Assembly: GCF_027595985.1 (NCBI RefSeq)
Contig: NC_073305.1
Location: 181,479,449-181,543,448, forward strand
From: Sorex araneus
Taxonomy: Eukaryota > Chordata > Mammalia > Eulipotyphla > Soricidae
Reading direction: 5' to 3'
Length of the DNA stretch: 64,000 nt
Position numbers and translations under genes: made by a program. This document shows, piece after piece, positions 53,822-63,338 of the stretch. The notes under the pieces are model-generated. The model was given only the letters and a program-made list of their open reading frames with translations. It searched no databases and had not been told where the DNA came from. How positions within the stretch are numbered: position 1 is the first letter of the stretch; every line of letters begins with the position of its first letter.

Positions 53822-53935
53822 TGTCACTATCACTGTCATCCCGTTGTTCATCAATTGCTCAAGTGGGCACAAGTAGCATCTTCATTCGTCCCTGTCGCAT
53901 GGTAGTGTAGCCCAATTGCGTCTGCTCACTCCAGA
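53822..53935 (-). pseudogene. RTE LINE 3'-terminal fragment
   Basis: The minus strand carries the RTE C-terminal coding end itself, not the SINE body. An NWATLP..DRDE-like block is followed by a stop, then the CCACTTGAGCAATTGATGAA terminus and the GGGATGACAGTGATAGTGAC tail. It parallels positions about 13184-13280 of the larger RTE fragment and is a second, independent RTE copy, heavily 5'-truncated. Confidence 0.75.
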
Positions 53936-54055
53936 AACACAGTAACAGTAAAAGATGGCTATGACTTAAAAAAATATATATGTATATGACATTGCGTAAA
54001 CTATGTTCTTTGACTTGTAAGTTTTTCTTTGTTTGGGATTGGTTGGGTTTGGGTT

Positions 54056-54194
54056 TGGGGACCACATAAGCTCAGGGCTGACTCCTGGCTCTGTGATCAG
54101 GGATCTCTTCTGGCGGGCTCTGGGGACCATATGGGATGCCGAGGATCAAACCAGTTCTGTGGCACCCTACCTGCTGTACTACCTCTCCAGCACC
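54056..54194 (-). mobile_element. SOR-type SINE, old
   Basis: GGGGACCACATAAGCTCAGG to TGTACTACCTCTCCAGC. Confidence 0.72.
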
Positions 54195-54700
54195 AGGAGT
54201 TGTAAGTTCTTCTTAACTATAATTCCTGGTTAAGGCTGCCAGGAGGTTTGGCAAAGGCCAACCTGGCTTTATCCTACGTGGGTGAAAGAATTCTTCAGCC
54301 TTATGGATTTTTGTGGTCTCCACAAACAGCTTCTCCTTTCCAATATCAACTTCATCTTTGGTGTTGACTCAAATGTGCTTGGCCCAGGAGTCCTTCTTTT
54401 AATGAGAATGCACTTTTCCTGCCAGAAGCTCCATTTGGATCATTGACTTTTTCTTTGTTTATCACATCAAGGAAATTATTACAAATAGTAACACTGTAAC
54501 AACAGTCTTTCCAGGAAAATTTCATTTCGCTGATGGCATCGAAGACTGGATATTATTAAAATATGACTTCTTTTATTTATTCCAACTACACTACAATTTG
54601 ACACCCTTCAAGAGAGAGATTGTGGAAAGATTTACTGGCTTGTAATCAGCATTTCATGTTGGTGGTCGGTGAAAGCTCGGACAGAATTCTTTCCAAAGTA
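54195..54700. other. Unique DNA
   Basis: Nothing recognised. Confidence 0.5.
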
Positions 54701-54872
54701 GGGCCAGAGCAAGAGTACAAAGGGTAGGGTACTTTGCACATGACTGACCTGACTTCAATTCTGGGCATCCCATATGATCCCCAGAGCACCACCAGGAGCA
54801 ATTTCTGAGTGTAGAGCCAAGAGTAACCCCTGAGCATTTCTAGGTGTGGCCACCCCTACAGTCCCCCACAAA
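54701..54872 (+). mobile_element. SOR SINE, middle-aged
   Basis: GGGCCAGAGCAAGAGTACAA; the B box is decayed (CTTCAATTCTGG); GTGTGGCCACCCCTACAG. Confidence 0.8.
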
Positions 54873-54955
54873 TATTTGTTATGCATGCTCAAACTCCTTG
54901 TTCTGGGCTGACTTAACCTGCTTAATAAAATATGTCTGTGAAAAATAACCAACAA

Positions 54956-55120
54956 GGGCCAAAGAGATAGTCCAGGGGCTTAAGGCATTTGCCTGGCACT
55001 CAGCCAAGCCCAGTTCAACTCTCAGCACCACATTTGGCCCCAGAGAACTTGCAAGACTGATCCCTGAGCACGGAGCTAAAAGTAAGACCGCAGCACTGCC
55101 AGGTGGAGCCCAAAAATCAA
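54956..55120 (+). mobile_element. SOR-type SINE, old
   Basis: GGGCCAAAGAGATAGTCCAG, AGTTCAACTCTCAGCACC, GCCAGGTGGAGCCCAAAAAT, then AAT repeats. Confidence 0.75.
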
Positions 55121-55372
55121 AATAATAATAACAATAATAAGTCAGTACATCATTTTACAATTCAAGAAAACATAGTTTCAGTTTTTCAACATGTGTAATC
55201 CAAATAACTTTGTCTCCTAATGACAATGAATATAAAATATTCAAATCTTATTGCAAAATCCTCTAAATTTTCTGTATGGAAATGAGACATTTTATCTACA
55301 CTTATTCTTCTTCTTACAATGTGTGTGTATATATATAAACATATATATACATATATATGTGTATGTATGTGT

Positions 55373-55514
55373 ATACACCCAGCTGTGTTTGGGGCTCTAC
55401 TCTTGAAACACATTTGGTGGACTCAAGTGACTATATAGGTTTCTGGGGATCGAACCAGGGTCAACTGTGTGGAAGACAAGTGCTTTACCTACTGTTAGTA
55501 TCTCTCCAGTCCCT
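55373..55514 (-). mobile_element. SOR-type SINE, old
   Basis: TACACCCAGCTGTGTTTGGG, GGGGATCGAACCAGGGTCAA, TTAGTATCTCTCCAGTCCC. Confidence 0.68.
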
Positions 55515-56327
55515 CCATCTAGTCTGTCATCTGACCAGTCACACAGAAGGAGACTCTCTAGAGTTAAAGAAGCAAATGGTTCTGGTTTTGATTTAACATG
55601 CAAAATCTTTCCAAAGAAATATTAGTTTCCAATGGAGTTTTCTAGAACATATTAAGTAAATTATACAAAAATAGCAATAAGTAATTCTTTGGCAGTAGAT
55701 GGATAACAATTAAAAAATGGGGTGGGAGGGGAGAATAGAGTTTAAGGCGGTAAGAAAAAAAATTCAACCATAGTGTCAGATGGGTTTGGCTACCGTTACA
55801 GAATGCCCAATCAAAATTAAGCATTCCTCCTCCGGTGCCTCCTTGAAAGAGGGGCAGGTCAAGTGAAGCTGGAGCACAGGCGGCCACGGCCACACTCCAC
55901 AGCCTCCACCTTGTAAACTGCCCAGCTGGACTACTTGAAGAGCAATCCCCGAAGAGACGCCAAGCATATGAAACTCTCAGGTCTGTGGGGTCTTCAGACT
56001 GAAAACTCTGGGGCTCCTCAAAAGGAGGCAGGCCAAGAATTGTCCCAGGTGTCCAGGTCCTGATCTCCTGGGATGTGTAGCCACATATGTAGCCACACAA
56101 CACCTCCCAACTCCACAACACTGACAGCCCCGTAGGAGCACACTGAGTTAGATGGGGGAGCAGCACAAAAGCCCAGTGAGGCTCAATAAGCAAAAACAAG
56201 AACACAGAAGACTCAACTAGCAACAAACGGGTCAGTAAATTCTCAGACAAAAACTTTAGTAACACCAATGTGAGATATAACAATAATTTTCTTTTAGTGG
56301 ATTATTGTTTTGTAATTTCACTAAGTG
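55515..56327. other. Unassigned DNA with a 213-codon minus-strand open frame
   Basis: The frame runs 56283 to 55642 on the minus strand. It has a hydrophobic leucine-rich start and finish and a mixed middle, with no motif I know. The plus strand (GGCTCAATAAGCAAAAACAA, AATTCTCAGACAAAAACTTT) has a loose L1 5'-region look. Status open. Confidence 0.3.
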
Positions 56328-56337
56328 TTTTGTTGTA

Positions 56338-56593
56338 GCACTGGAGCACTGTCATCCCGTTGTTCATCAATTTGCTCGAGCGGGCACCAACTAGTAATGT
56401 CTCCATTGTGAGACTTGTTGTTACTGTTTTTGGCATATCGAATACACCACGGGGGGCTTGCCAGGCTCTGCCAGGCGGGTGGGTGGGATACTCTCAGTAG
56501 CTTGCCGGGTTCTCCGAGAGGGACGGAGGAATAGAACCCGGGTCAGCCTCATGTAAGACAAACGCCCTACCCGCTGTGCTATCACTCCAGCCA
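56338..56593 (-). mobile_element. Full-length RTE-tailed SINE, subfamily B
   Basis: Complete from the GGCTGGAGTGATAGCACAGC head to a CAGTGCTCCAGTGCTAC octamer tail. It has a perfect 10-bp TSD, TTTTGTTGTA, at 56328-56337 and 56594-56603. There is a small insertion (AGTT) just before GGTGCCCGCTCGAGC. Confidence 0.92.
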
Positions 56594-56629
56594 TTTTGTT
56601 GTAACAAGAAATATAAAATAAATTATTTT

Positions 56630-56800
56630 GTGCCTGCTACAGGGACAGGCTTAGGGGGATGTGTGGGAAAATGAGGACAATGTGGAGAAAGATCACACTG
56701 GTGGTGGGATTGGTGTTGGAACATTGATTGCCTGAAATAGCTGTATTATGAACAGCTTCATAAACCACAGTGTTTCAATAAAGTTAGGGGGAAAAAAGAT
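56630..56800 (+). mobile_element. Older L1 3' end
   Basis: GTGGTGGGATTGGTGTTGG, GAACAGCTTCATAAACCAC, TGTTTCAATAAAGTT. Same divergent subfamily as 22.6-22.87 kb (GACAGGCTT block near 56644). Confidence 0.7.
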
Positions 56801-57329
56801 TTAAAAACTAAGTATTTTGTCTTGCTTAACCAGTAACCAATTAAAGAATCAGTTTCTTAGAAAGTGATCACCCAACCCAACAATATCAGAGCCCTGAGCT
56901 GGTTACCTACTAGAATGTTCCATCCTTTCACTCATCCAATCAGTGTTTCTTTCTATATCCTCTTGGTCTCCTCTGGCAATCACGTGCAAGGGGAAGGCAG
57001 AACATGCTGAGCCTGGACCACGGCAAGAGCTCCATGATGGTGAGGAAAAGAAAACAGGGCAGAAATTCACAGCTTAAATGTTAACTCCTGTTTTCGATCA
57101 GGAAACGGCTCAGCTAAATGAAGCCAAAGCCAAATCGTCTGACACAGTCATTAGTAATTCACTGGATTGTTTCAGACTATATCCACCTGGCTCAGCAAAC
57201 TTAAACACAGAAAGAACTTTCTGGAAAGTTATTAAGTGTCTCATAAAATTGACTAAAAAAAACTGAAGGCCTAAAGATGGAAAAGAGGCCAAAACTAAGG
57301 AATCTACAACCAGATCACAGTCCTTGGAG
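56801..57329. other. Unique DNA
   Basis: Nothing recognised. Confidence 0.5.
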
Positions 57330-57690
57330 ACAGACCCAGAGCAATAGCCCAGGAGCCCAGAACTCCTGCCTTGCAAACGTATGGTCACGAGTTCAAATCC
57401 ACAGAGTCCCATATGCGCTAAACATGATCCTGAGAGTTCTGCTCTTTGAGCCTTGCAGCTCTGCTGTCTGTGATGCCAGGGGCTACAGGAGATTTCTGTC
57501 GGGACCAGAGCCAGAACAGAGCGTGAGAACCACAAAAAGGGATGCAGACTGCAGTGAACTACACAACAAAAAAGATAAACAAGTTCGAGTTCCACAGTCA
57601 GGAAGCACAACCCCCAAGGAGCAAATGTGTGAGTGCCACAGCGACCCCTGGCGAGCACACACATGTGTGCCTCAGCTGTGAATACAGGCC
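57330..57690 (+). mobile_element. Unclassified tRNA-headed composite element
   Basis: AGCAATAGCCCAGGAGCCC and CACGAGTTCAAATCCACAGA form an A/B-box pair unlike the SOR head (GTTCAAATCC is a canonical B box). What follows (GGGACCAGAGCCAGAACAGA, CTGCAGTGAACTACACAAC) occurs nowhere else in the window. It could be a different, rarer tRNA SINE or an exapted fragment. Confidence 0.4.
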
Positions 57691-57732
57691 AATGCTCACA
57701 GCATCAAATCCTGGTCAGGAAAAACGTGCAAA

Positions 57733-57905
57733 TGTGGCCCAATATATAGTATAGAAGTCAGTGCTTGTCTTGCACACTGCTGAGACTAGTTTGATCTCTC
57801 GCACACAGATGGTCTCCTAGGCACCACCAGGAGTGATCTCTGAGCATCCAGCCAGGAATAAGCCCTGGACAAAGCCAGGAGTGACCCAATTGCAAATATT
57901 ACTAC
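57733..57905 (+). mobile_element. SOR-type SINE, old
   Basis: CTAGTTTGATCTCTCGCAC, CACCACCAGGAGTGATCTCT, GCCAGGAGTGACCCAATTGC. Confidence 0.7.
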
Positions 57906-58282
57906 TTAAAAAAAGACAGGTGGGAAGTAAAATAAGGGAAGGATGCCAACTTGAGCAGAAGTACTCCAGTTATTCTCAGGCTATAATTTCCTACGCTCAG
58001 CTGTATTTCTAAACGTGTTGTTTTCAGTCCAGGAACATCTTGAACTTCTGTTATGGGAAGACAAAGTAAAGTATTATAATAAGGAAAGTGTTATATTTCC
58101 CTTTTCAGGCTCTGAAAATTGTGCCAACACAACTCTGATAAGACAGCTGTCTGTTTTCAATTCTCATGTCAATGGCCATAAAAAGTCCCTATTCTATTCC
58201 ACTTCCCAGTTACCTATATAATTCAAGAATCACATCATCAAGCTTGGACTCAGAGAGGTTGTATTAAACACAAAAGAAAATG
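57906..58282. other. Unique DNA
   Basis: Nothing recognised. Confidence 0.5.
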
Positions 58283-58442
58283 GGGGCTGCAATGTTAGCA
58301 CTAGTGTTAAGGCCTTTGTTTGTCCTGTGACTGATACAAGTTCAATCTGCACCACTGCTCAGGGTCTCCTGAGCCCCACCAGGGGTAACCCCTGAGCACA
58401 GAGCCAGAGTGATCCCAGAGTACCCAACACCCTAAATAAATA
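58283..58442 (+). mobile_element. SOR-type SINE, old
   Basis: GGCTGCAATGTTAGCACTAG, CAAGTTCAATCTGCACCACT, GGTAACCCCTGAGCACAGAG; AAAT tail. Confidence 0.65.
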
Positions 58443-59073
58443 AACAGAAGAACTCTCTCTGTTTCCTTTCCCCTATGTATTTAACCACAAGAAGAAGGAA
58501 AAAATAACCAGGTGAAGTCGCCTTTCTTTCTGAAGGGTGAGTGGCCTCACTGGAACTAGTCAGGAAGGCCTGTCACCTCAGCCTTGGGGCTCAGGTCACT
58601 GATGACAAGGACACGGGGGGAGGTGTCTCAGGAGAACCTGCTTCCAGCTGTCTGATGTTTATTGGTTTTCTCTACCATTTTGAGAAGAGCCCAGAGGGGT
58701 AGAGGACGTTTTTTTCTGATTCCCTTATAGGAAACACATAAGATGTGTACCCAGAGGACCCCTGTTCTGTATCGTCATCTTGTCCTGGATCTCCAAGAAC
58801 ACAGAAGGGTTGAAATGACAAAAGTAGCACAGAATCAACCTTACTGCCAAAGATGACAATCCTATATCCTAAAAAAAAAAAATAATAGATTGGGAAATAG
58901 AATTTCTTATTTTGTTCCCAAATACAGAGAATAAAAGATTGTACCACTCCCAAGTTTCTTCTTGGATTTATATATCCAATATCCAAAATGCATTATAATA
59001 TATATGGTAGTGACATCATTTGACAGCACCAATGAGAATGCAAGTGGGGTAAAGTTAAATCATTGTAACTTCT
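58443..59073. other. Unique DNA
   Basis: Nothing recognised. Confidence 0.5.
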
Positions 59074-59206
59074 GGGCTGGAGACATAGTCCAGGGTCACG
59101 GCCGACCACAGTTGGACCCCAGTGCCACAGAGATGTCGCAGCACCTTCTGCAGTGCTAGTAGTGATTCCTGAGCACAGCAATGTGTGAGCAAAAAAATCT
59201 GGAACC
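59074..59206 (+). mobile_element. SOR-type SINE, old, shortened
   Basis: CTGGGCTGGAGACATAGTCC, ACAGTTGGACCCCAGTGCC, AGTGATTCCTGAGCACAGCA. Confidence 0.6.
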
Positions 59207-59299
59207 AAAAGAAAATAAAACAACAAAAAAAAGAATTTTATCCTCTTAGGCATGGAGCCCTATTTCACTGACTCTGAATTTCAAACCATGTGGACTCAT

Positions 59300-59563
59300 G
59301 GGCTGGAGCAATAGCACAGTGCTTGGGCGTTCACCTTACAGTGATTGGGGATTCACCTTTCATGCGGCCGACCCGAGTTCGATTCCTCTGCCCCTCTCGG
59401 AGACCCCAGCAAGCCACTGAGAGTATCCTGCCCGAACGCCAGAGTCTGGCAAGCTACCTGTGGGGTATTGGATATGCCAAAAACAGTAACAATAAGTCTC
59501 ACAATGAGAGACGTTACTGGTGCCCGCTTGAACAAATCGATTAGCAACAGGATGACAGTGACA
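59300..59563 (+). mobile_element. Full-length RTE-tailed SINE, subfamily A, with a head duplication
   Basis: Perfect 10-bp TSD, GTGGACTCAT, at 59290-59299 and 59564-59573. Within the head a ~22-bp segment is present twice (CTTGGGCGTTCACCTT and ATTGGGGATTCACCTTTCAT, about 59322-59361). The linker is CCTCTGCCCCTCTCGG and the tail GACAGTGACA. Confidence 0.92.
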
Positions 59564-59714
59564 GTGGACTCATATTTTGAGGGAAATTTCTTATTTTCTC
59601 CCCAAAGACTATCTTCATTCATAGAAACGTAGAACTAGGTGTTGGAAGGATGCAACTCTGATGTTTTTCTTTTCTTTTTCATTTTCTTCTTTTTAAAAAA
59701 TTAATTAATTAATT

Positions 59715-59868
59715 ATTGCGTCACACCCAGAAATGCTCAGGGGTTACTCCTGGCTCTGCATTCAGGAATTACTCCAGGCTGTGCTCGGGGTGGGATGCTG
59801 GGATTCAAACCTGGGTCGGCCGCGTGTAAGGCAAACGCCCTACCCGCTGTGCTATGGCTCCAGCCCCC
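59715..59868 (-). mobile_element. SOR SINE inserted in the poly-A tract of the RPS11 pseudogene
   Basis: GCGTCACACCCAGAAATGCT to GTGCTATGGCTCCAGCCCC. TTTCTTCTTTTT occurs on both sides (59683-59694 and 59872-59883). The whole lies inside the pseudogene's own 15-bp TSD. Confidence 0.88.
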
Positions 59869-59916
59869 AGTTTCTTCTTTTTCCTTTTTCTTTTCTTTAC
59901 TTTTCTTTTCTCTTCT

Positions 59917-60295
59917 TTCTTTTTTTAAGACTAGAAAAGATCTTTATTCTTCAGGCCCACACAGACTCAGAGCTTCTAGGACTGCTTCTTGGTGCCCACA
60001 GCCTTAGTCCTCCTGGTCACCTTGAGTTGCCTGGAGAGGGCCGGACACTGGCCCACAGGGACCATGTCGCTGAGACACAAATCCCTGAAGCAGGGGGACA
60101 GGTGCATGCACCTTCTTGTGACAGTTTCTCAGTGCCGGATTCTCCCAGCACGACCCTCTTCTTGTTTTGGAAGATGGTCGGTAGCTCTTGGTAGATTCAC
60201 GGAGTCTGAATATCCGCCGTCTCCGCGGACCCCTGGAAAAAGGAAGTCGCCACAGTGTCTGTTTTTCCTTATCGACTGTGCCTGGGCTGGCTCTG
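59917..60295 (-). pseudogene. RPS11: Processed pseudogene of ribosomal protein S11
   Basis: Read on the minus strand, a 5'-UTR-like CTTTTTCCAGGGG precedes an ACG in place of the start codon (60220-60218). Fragments recognisable as RPS11 follow: ADIQT, then a stop, then PTIFQNKKRVVLGESGTEKL. The frame then jumps to HLSPCFRD (M at the N-terminal side), DMVPVGQ and LKVTRRTKAVGTKKQS. The stop is at 59978-59976, AATAAA at 59948-59943, and a T-rich (poly-A derived) tract lies beyond. RPS11 is normally 158 residues; this copy keeps about 81 codons because the middle (roughly 75-80 codons) is deleted, with frame slips around the join. It has no introns. A perfect 15-bp TSD (TCTGATGTTTTTCTT, 59657-59671 and 60296-60310) encloses the copy together with a SINE that landed in its tail. 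This shows L1-mediated retroposition of 40S ribosomal protein mRNA; it is not functional. Confidence 0.88.
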
Positions 60296-60310
60296 TCTGA
60301 TGTTTTTCTT

Positions 60311-60618
60311 ACAGGAGGAAGTCAGGCTTAGAAAACTCCAGAATGTGAAAGAACAAGGGGGAGTCCAGAGAGAGAGGCCAGGTGTGAACGCTCAGGTCTT
60401 GCACACAGCTGATTTTATTTAGGCACCAGTGACCTCCAAAGCATCACAGGGTGTAACTCTGGGGACTCCCAAACACAGATGGGCAAACCAGAAACTCCCG
60501 ACACCGAAAACCTAAGCCCTCATATTGAACCATTGACCTGGATGGCCAAGAACCTTTCAGAGTGGCCGCACATGCCCCTGAGCACTGGTTGGGAAGCCCC
60601 TCAAAAAATAATAAAATA
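60311..60618. other. Unique DNA with SINE scraps
   Basis: CTTGCACACAGCTGATTTT near 60400 and CACAGGGTGTAACTCTGG near 60446 look like remnants of an old SOR-type SINE. Confidence 0.4.
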
Positions 60619-60800
60619 GGGGCTGGAGGAATAGCACAGCAGGTAGGGCGTTTGCCTTGCATGCAGCCGACTCGGGTTTGATTCCCAGCATCCCATATGG
60701 TCCCCTGAGTACAGCTAGGGGTAATTCCTGAGTGCAGAGCCAGGAGTAACCCCTGTGCATCGCCAGGTGTGACCCAAAAAGCAAAAAAATAAAATGAAAT
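60619..60800 (+). mobile_element. SOR SINE, young
   Basis: GGGGCTGGAGGAATAGCACA to GTGTGACCCAAAAAGCAAAA with an AAAT/AAT tail that later received an RTE-tailed SINE. Confidence 0.92.
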
Positions 60801-60813
60801 AATAATAATAGTA

Positions 60814-61066
60814 GCACTGTAGCACTGTCATCCCGTTGTTCATCGATTTGCTTGAGCGGGCACCAGTAATGTCTCCATTGTGAGACTCGTTGTTACTGTT
60901 TTTGACATATTGAATACTCAACACCATGGGTAGCTTGCCAGGCTCTGCCGTGCGGGCAGGGTACTCTCGGTAGCTTGCCGAGCTTCCCGAGAGGGACAGA
61001 GGAATCAAACCCAGGTCAGCCGCATGCAAGGCAAATGCCCTACCCCCTGTGCTATTGCTCCATTCC
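60814..61066 (-). mobile_element. Full-length RTE-tailed SINE, subfamily B, inside the tail of a SOR SINE
   Basis: TSD AATAATAATAGTA at 60801-60813 and 61067-61079. The target was the A-rich tail of the SOR SINE ending near 60800, so this insertion is the younger one. The tail is an ACAGTGCT octamer repeat. Confidence 0.92.
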
Positions 61067-61254
61067 AATAATAATAGTAAAAGACATAAATAAATAAATA
61101 AACAAAAGCCTCAGGATCCAACACAAATCAGTCAGGGCGGGAGCAATAACTCAGACACTGTCTCAGGGAATTCCACTCCTCGTGCTCCCTGTCCCCGTCT
61201 TGCCCACCCTCCCTCTTCACTGTTCTGAAATGACATCACTCTCCTTCATTGTGT

Positions 61255-61336
61255 TTTGTTTTGGGGGCCGCACCGGCAGTGAGGTGCTGGGGAATGTACA
61301 GCAGTCTCCTGTGGCACGCACTAGCTCTCTGACCCC
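61255..61336 (-). mobile_element. SOR-type SINE, heavily deleted
   Basis: TTTTGGGGGCCGCACCGGCA, GTGCTGGGGAATGTACAGC, ACTAGCTCTCTGACCCC; about half the element remains. Confidence 0.45.
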
Positions 61337-61374
61337 ATCCCTTCCCTTTTAATTATAATTTTTTAATTTTTATT

Positions 61375-61549
61375 TATTTATTTGCTATTTGGGTCATACC
61401 CGGCGATGCACAGGGGTTACTCCTGGCTCTGCACTCAGTAATTACTCCTGGCAGTGCTCAGGGGACCATATGGGATGCTGGGAATCGAATCTGGGTCGGC
61501 TGCATGCAAGGCAAATGCCCTACCCGCTGTGCTATCGCTCCAGCCCCCC
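61375..61549 (-). mobile_element. SOR SINE, young
   Basis: GCTATTTGGGTCATACCCGG to GTGCTATCGCTCCAGCCCC. CTTTTAAT flanks at 61346-61353 and 61551-61558. Confidence 0.9.
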
Positions 61550-61579
61550 ACTTTTAATAAACAATTTTTAAACCAAATT

Positions 61580-61748
61580 GAGGGGATGTACAGATAGTAG
61601 AGCAGGGAGGGCACTTGCCTTGCACACAACCAGCCCAGATCCCATCCCAGTATCTGGTAAGTCCCCCGAGCAACACGAGGAGTGAACCCTGAGTGCAGAG
61701 CCACGAGTAAGCCCTGAGCACTGCCAAGTGGGACCCAAAATCACCACA
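61580..61748 (+). mobile_element. SOR-type SINE, middle-aged
   Basis: GAGGGGATGTACAGATAGTA; the B box is lost (CCCAGATCCCATCC); CACTGCCAAGTGGGACCC. Confidence 0.75.
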
Positions 61749-62595
61749 AATACATTTTTTCATATAGTCTGCCCAAGGACCACCCAAAAAAAATCAAGTC
61801 ATGAAGTCAACAGCACAAAATAATTTATTTTCAATCCCTTGGTTTGCTCTGAAGACGTTTTTGATTTTAAGTCCAAAGATAAAGATTTGGGGGGGAGTTT
61901 TTTGTATTCATTCTAAAAGAAAACAACCAGTGTGATCAACTGATAAGAATATGTGGCAAATTCTAAACATAAAGCCTGATTGCATTTAAGTATCCCCCTG
62001 GTTATCGTCCCCAAGGGATTCTGATTACCAACATTCCTTTCTTTTGTCATTTCACAAATCTGAATTTCCCTGAACTTCTTTCTTGACAAGTTTCCAGCCA
62101 CCACAAAGGGCAATTGACTCTATTGATTGGCTAATAGTGGGGGCAGTTAGGGCAAAAGAAACTCATTTTTCATGATTGTTCCCAATATTTGACTTTCATT
62201 TGTAAGGGGAAATATTTTGAAGGGCACTCTTTAGTTGCTGGGAGAAGCATGTCATTTATATTTAAAATGACTTTCTTAGATCTCTTCAGAATGGGTCAAA
62301 CCCTATTCCTGAGGGAGATTGTTCTGGAAAACCATAGATGCCTTCCACTAAGTTAAGCTCGAGAGGTCAAAATGTACTTCAGAAAAGTCTAGTTTTTCTT
62401 AATAATTATAATCATCCATATACTTACTCTCTCTGGAATTTAGCAAGGAACACTTTATAATAAGCTCTGTTCCAAGAATTTAATCTTCACTTAGAAAAAT
62501 CATTCTTCTGCCCTAAAATAACTTAAACTTTCAACTCTCTCTGTAAATATATTTCTGATATTTAAAAACTTCTTTCAAATGAAATATTTTTTGCA
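61749..62595. other. Repeat-free unique DNA
   Basis: 850 bp, AT-rich, no recognised repeats, with a CCAAT-like TTGATTGGCTAATAG at 62123-62137. Candidate conserved non-coding region by absence of insertions only. Confidence 0.5.
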
Positions 62596-62660
62596 GCGCC
62601 AGAGATCAAATCCCAGGGCCTCACACTTACGCACTTGCTGGATTACATTCCCAGCCCCTC
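62596..62660 (-). mobile_element. ID-like tRNA(Ala)-type SINE head
   Basis: The minus strand reads GGGGCTGGGAATGTAATCC, then AGGCCCTGGGATTTGATCTC, following a tRNA(Ala)-derived layout rather than the SOR head. It is short, with no 3' module. Confidence 0.4.
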
Positions 62661-62732
62661 AAAGAATTGTCTCTATTAGATAGCACATTTTAATGTTTCT
62701 AGGGGGGAAAACCACAAATTAAATTACTTTTG

Positions 62733-62905
62733 GCGGGCCAGAGAGCTAGGGCAGGGTGCTTGCCTCACACTCGGTCAACCCTGGTTTGATCCCCAACATC
62801 CCATACGGTCCCCCAAGCACTGCCAAGAGTGACTCCTGAGTGCACAGCAGGAGAGCCAGGAGTGACCCCTGAATAATACCAGTGTGGCCCAAAAACCAAA
62901 AAATA
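62733..62905 (+). mobile_element. SOR SINE, middle-aged, with internal duplication
   Basis: CGGGCCAGAGAGCTAGGGCA to AGTGTGGCCCAAAAACCAAA. CACAGCAGGAGAGCCAGGAG shows a small duplication. Confidence 0.82.
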
Positions 62906-62991
62906 AATTACTCTGTGTGTGTGTATGTATGTATGTGTGTGTGAAGTAAGATCATTTTTGTTGGGTTTTCATTGTTGTTGTTTGGTAATTT

Positions 62992-63034
62992 GGGGGGCTT
63001 GGGGGAGAGTTTGGGGGGAGTTCTTTTGGGGGGG
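62992..63034 (+). other. Potential G-quadruplex
   Basis: Four G runs of 6, 5, 6 and 7 bases at 62992-62997, 63001-63005, 63013-63018 and 63028-63034, with loops of 3, 7 and 9 nt. It fits the G-quadruplex pattern on the plus strand. Confidence 0.6.
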
Positions 63035-63070
63035 TTTCACTTGCTGAGACAGTCAAAATAAAGGAATGCA

Positions 63071-63327
63071 TACAGAAAGATCTCACACGTGGAGCTTAAA
63101 AATACATAGCAAGGTAGAAACAAAAGTCCACAGGCAACACAACAGGACAGTTGACCCACACAACTGAATCCGAGGGAGGGGAGTTGAAAGTGAGGAGCAC
63201 TGGGAACCTCGGGGAGGTAGGGAGAAACGCCGGTGCACAGTGCGATGCTGGAATGACATACATGCGAAACCATCACCAGCAATACTGTAAATCGCAGTGC
63301 CCCAATAAAACAACACAAAACGTAAAA
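63071..63327 (+). mobile_element. L1 3' end, older subfamily, with TSD
   Basis: Same subfamily as the 24.6-25.3 kb copy (AGATCTCACACGTGGAGC, CGGTGCACAGTGCGATG, CCAATAAAACAACAC). TSD AAAGGAATGCA at 63060-63070 and 63328-63338. Confidence 0.8.
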
Positions 63328-63338
63328 AAAGGAATGCA

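Noticed and set aside
60061..60300. Plus-strand open frames over the RPS11 region as a gene
   Set aside because: They are antisense readings of the RPS11 pseudogene.
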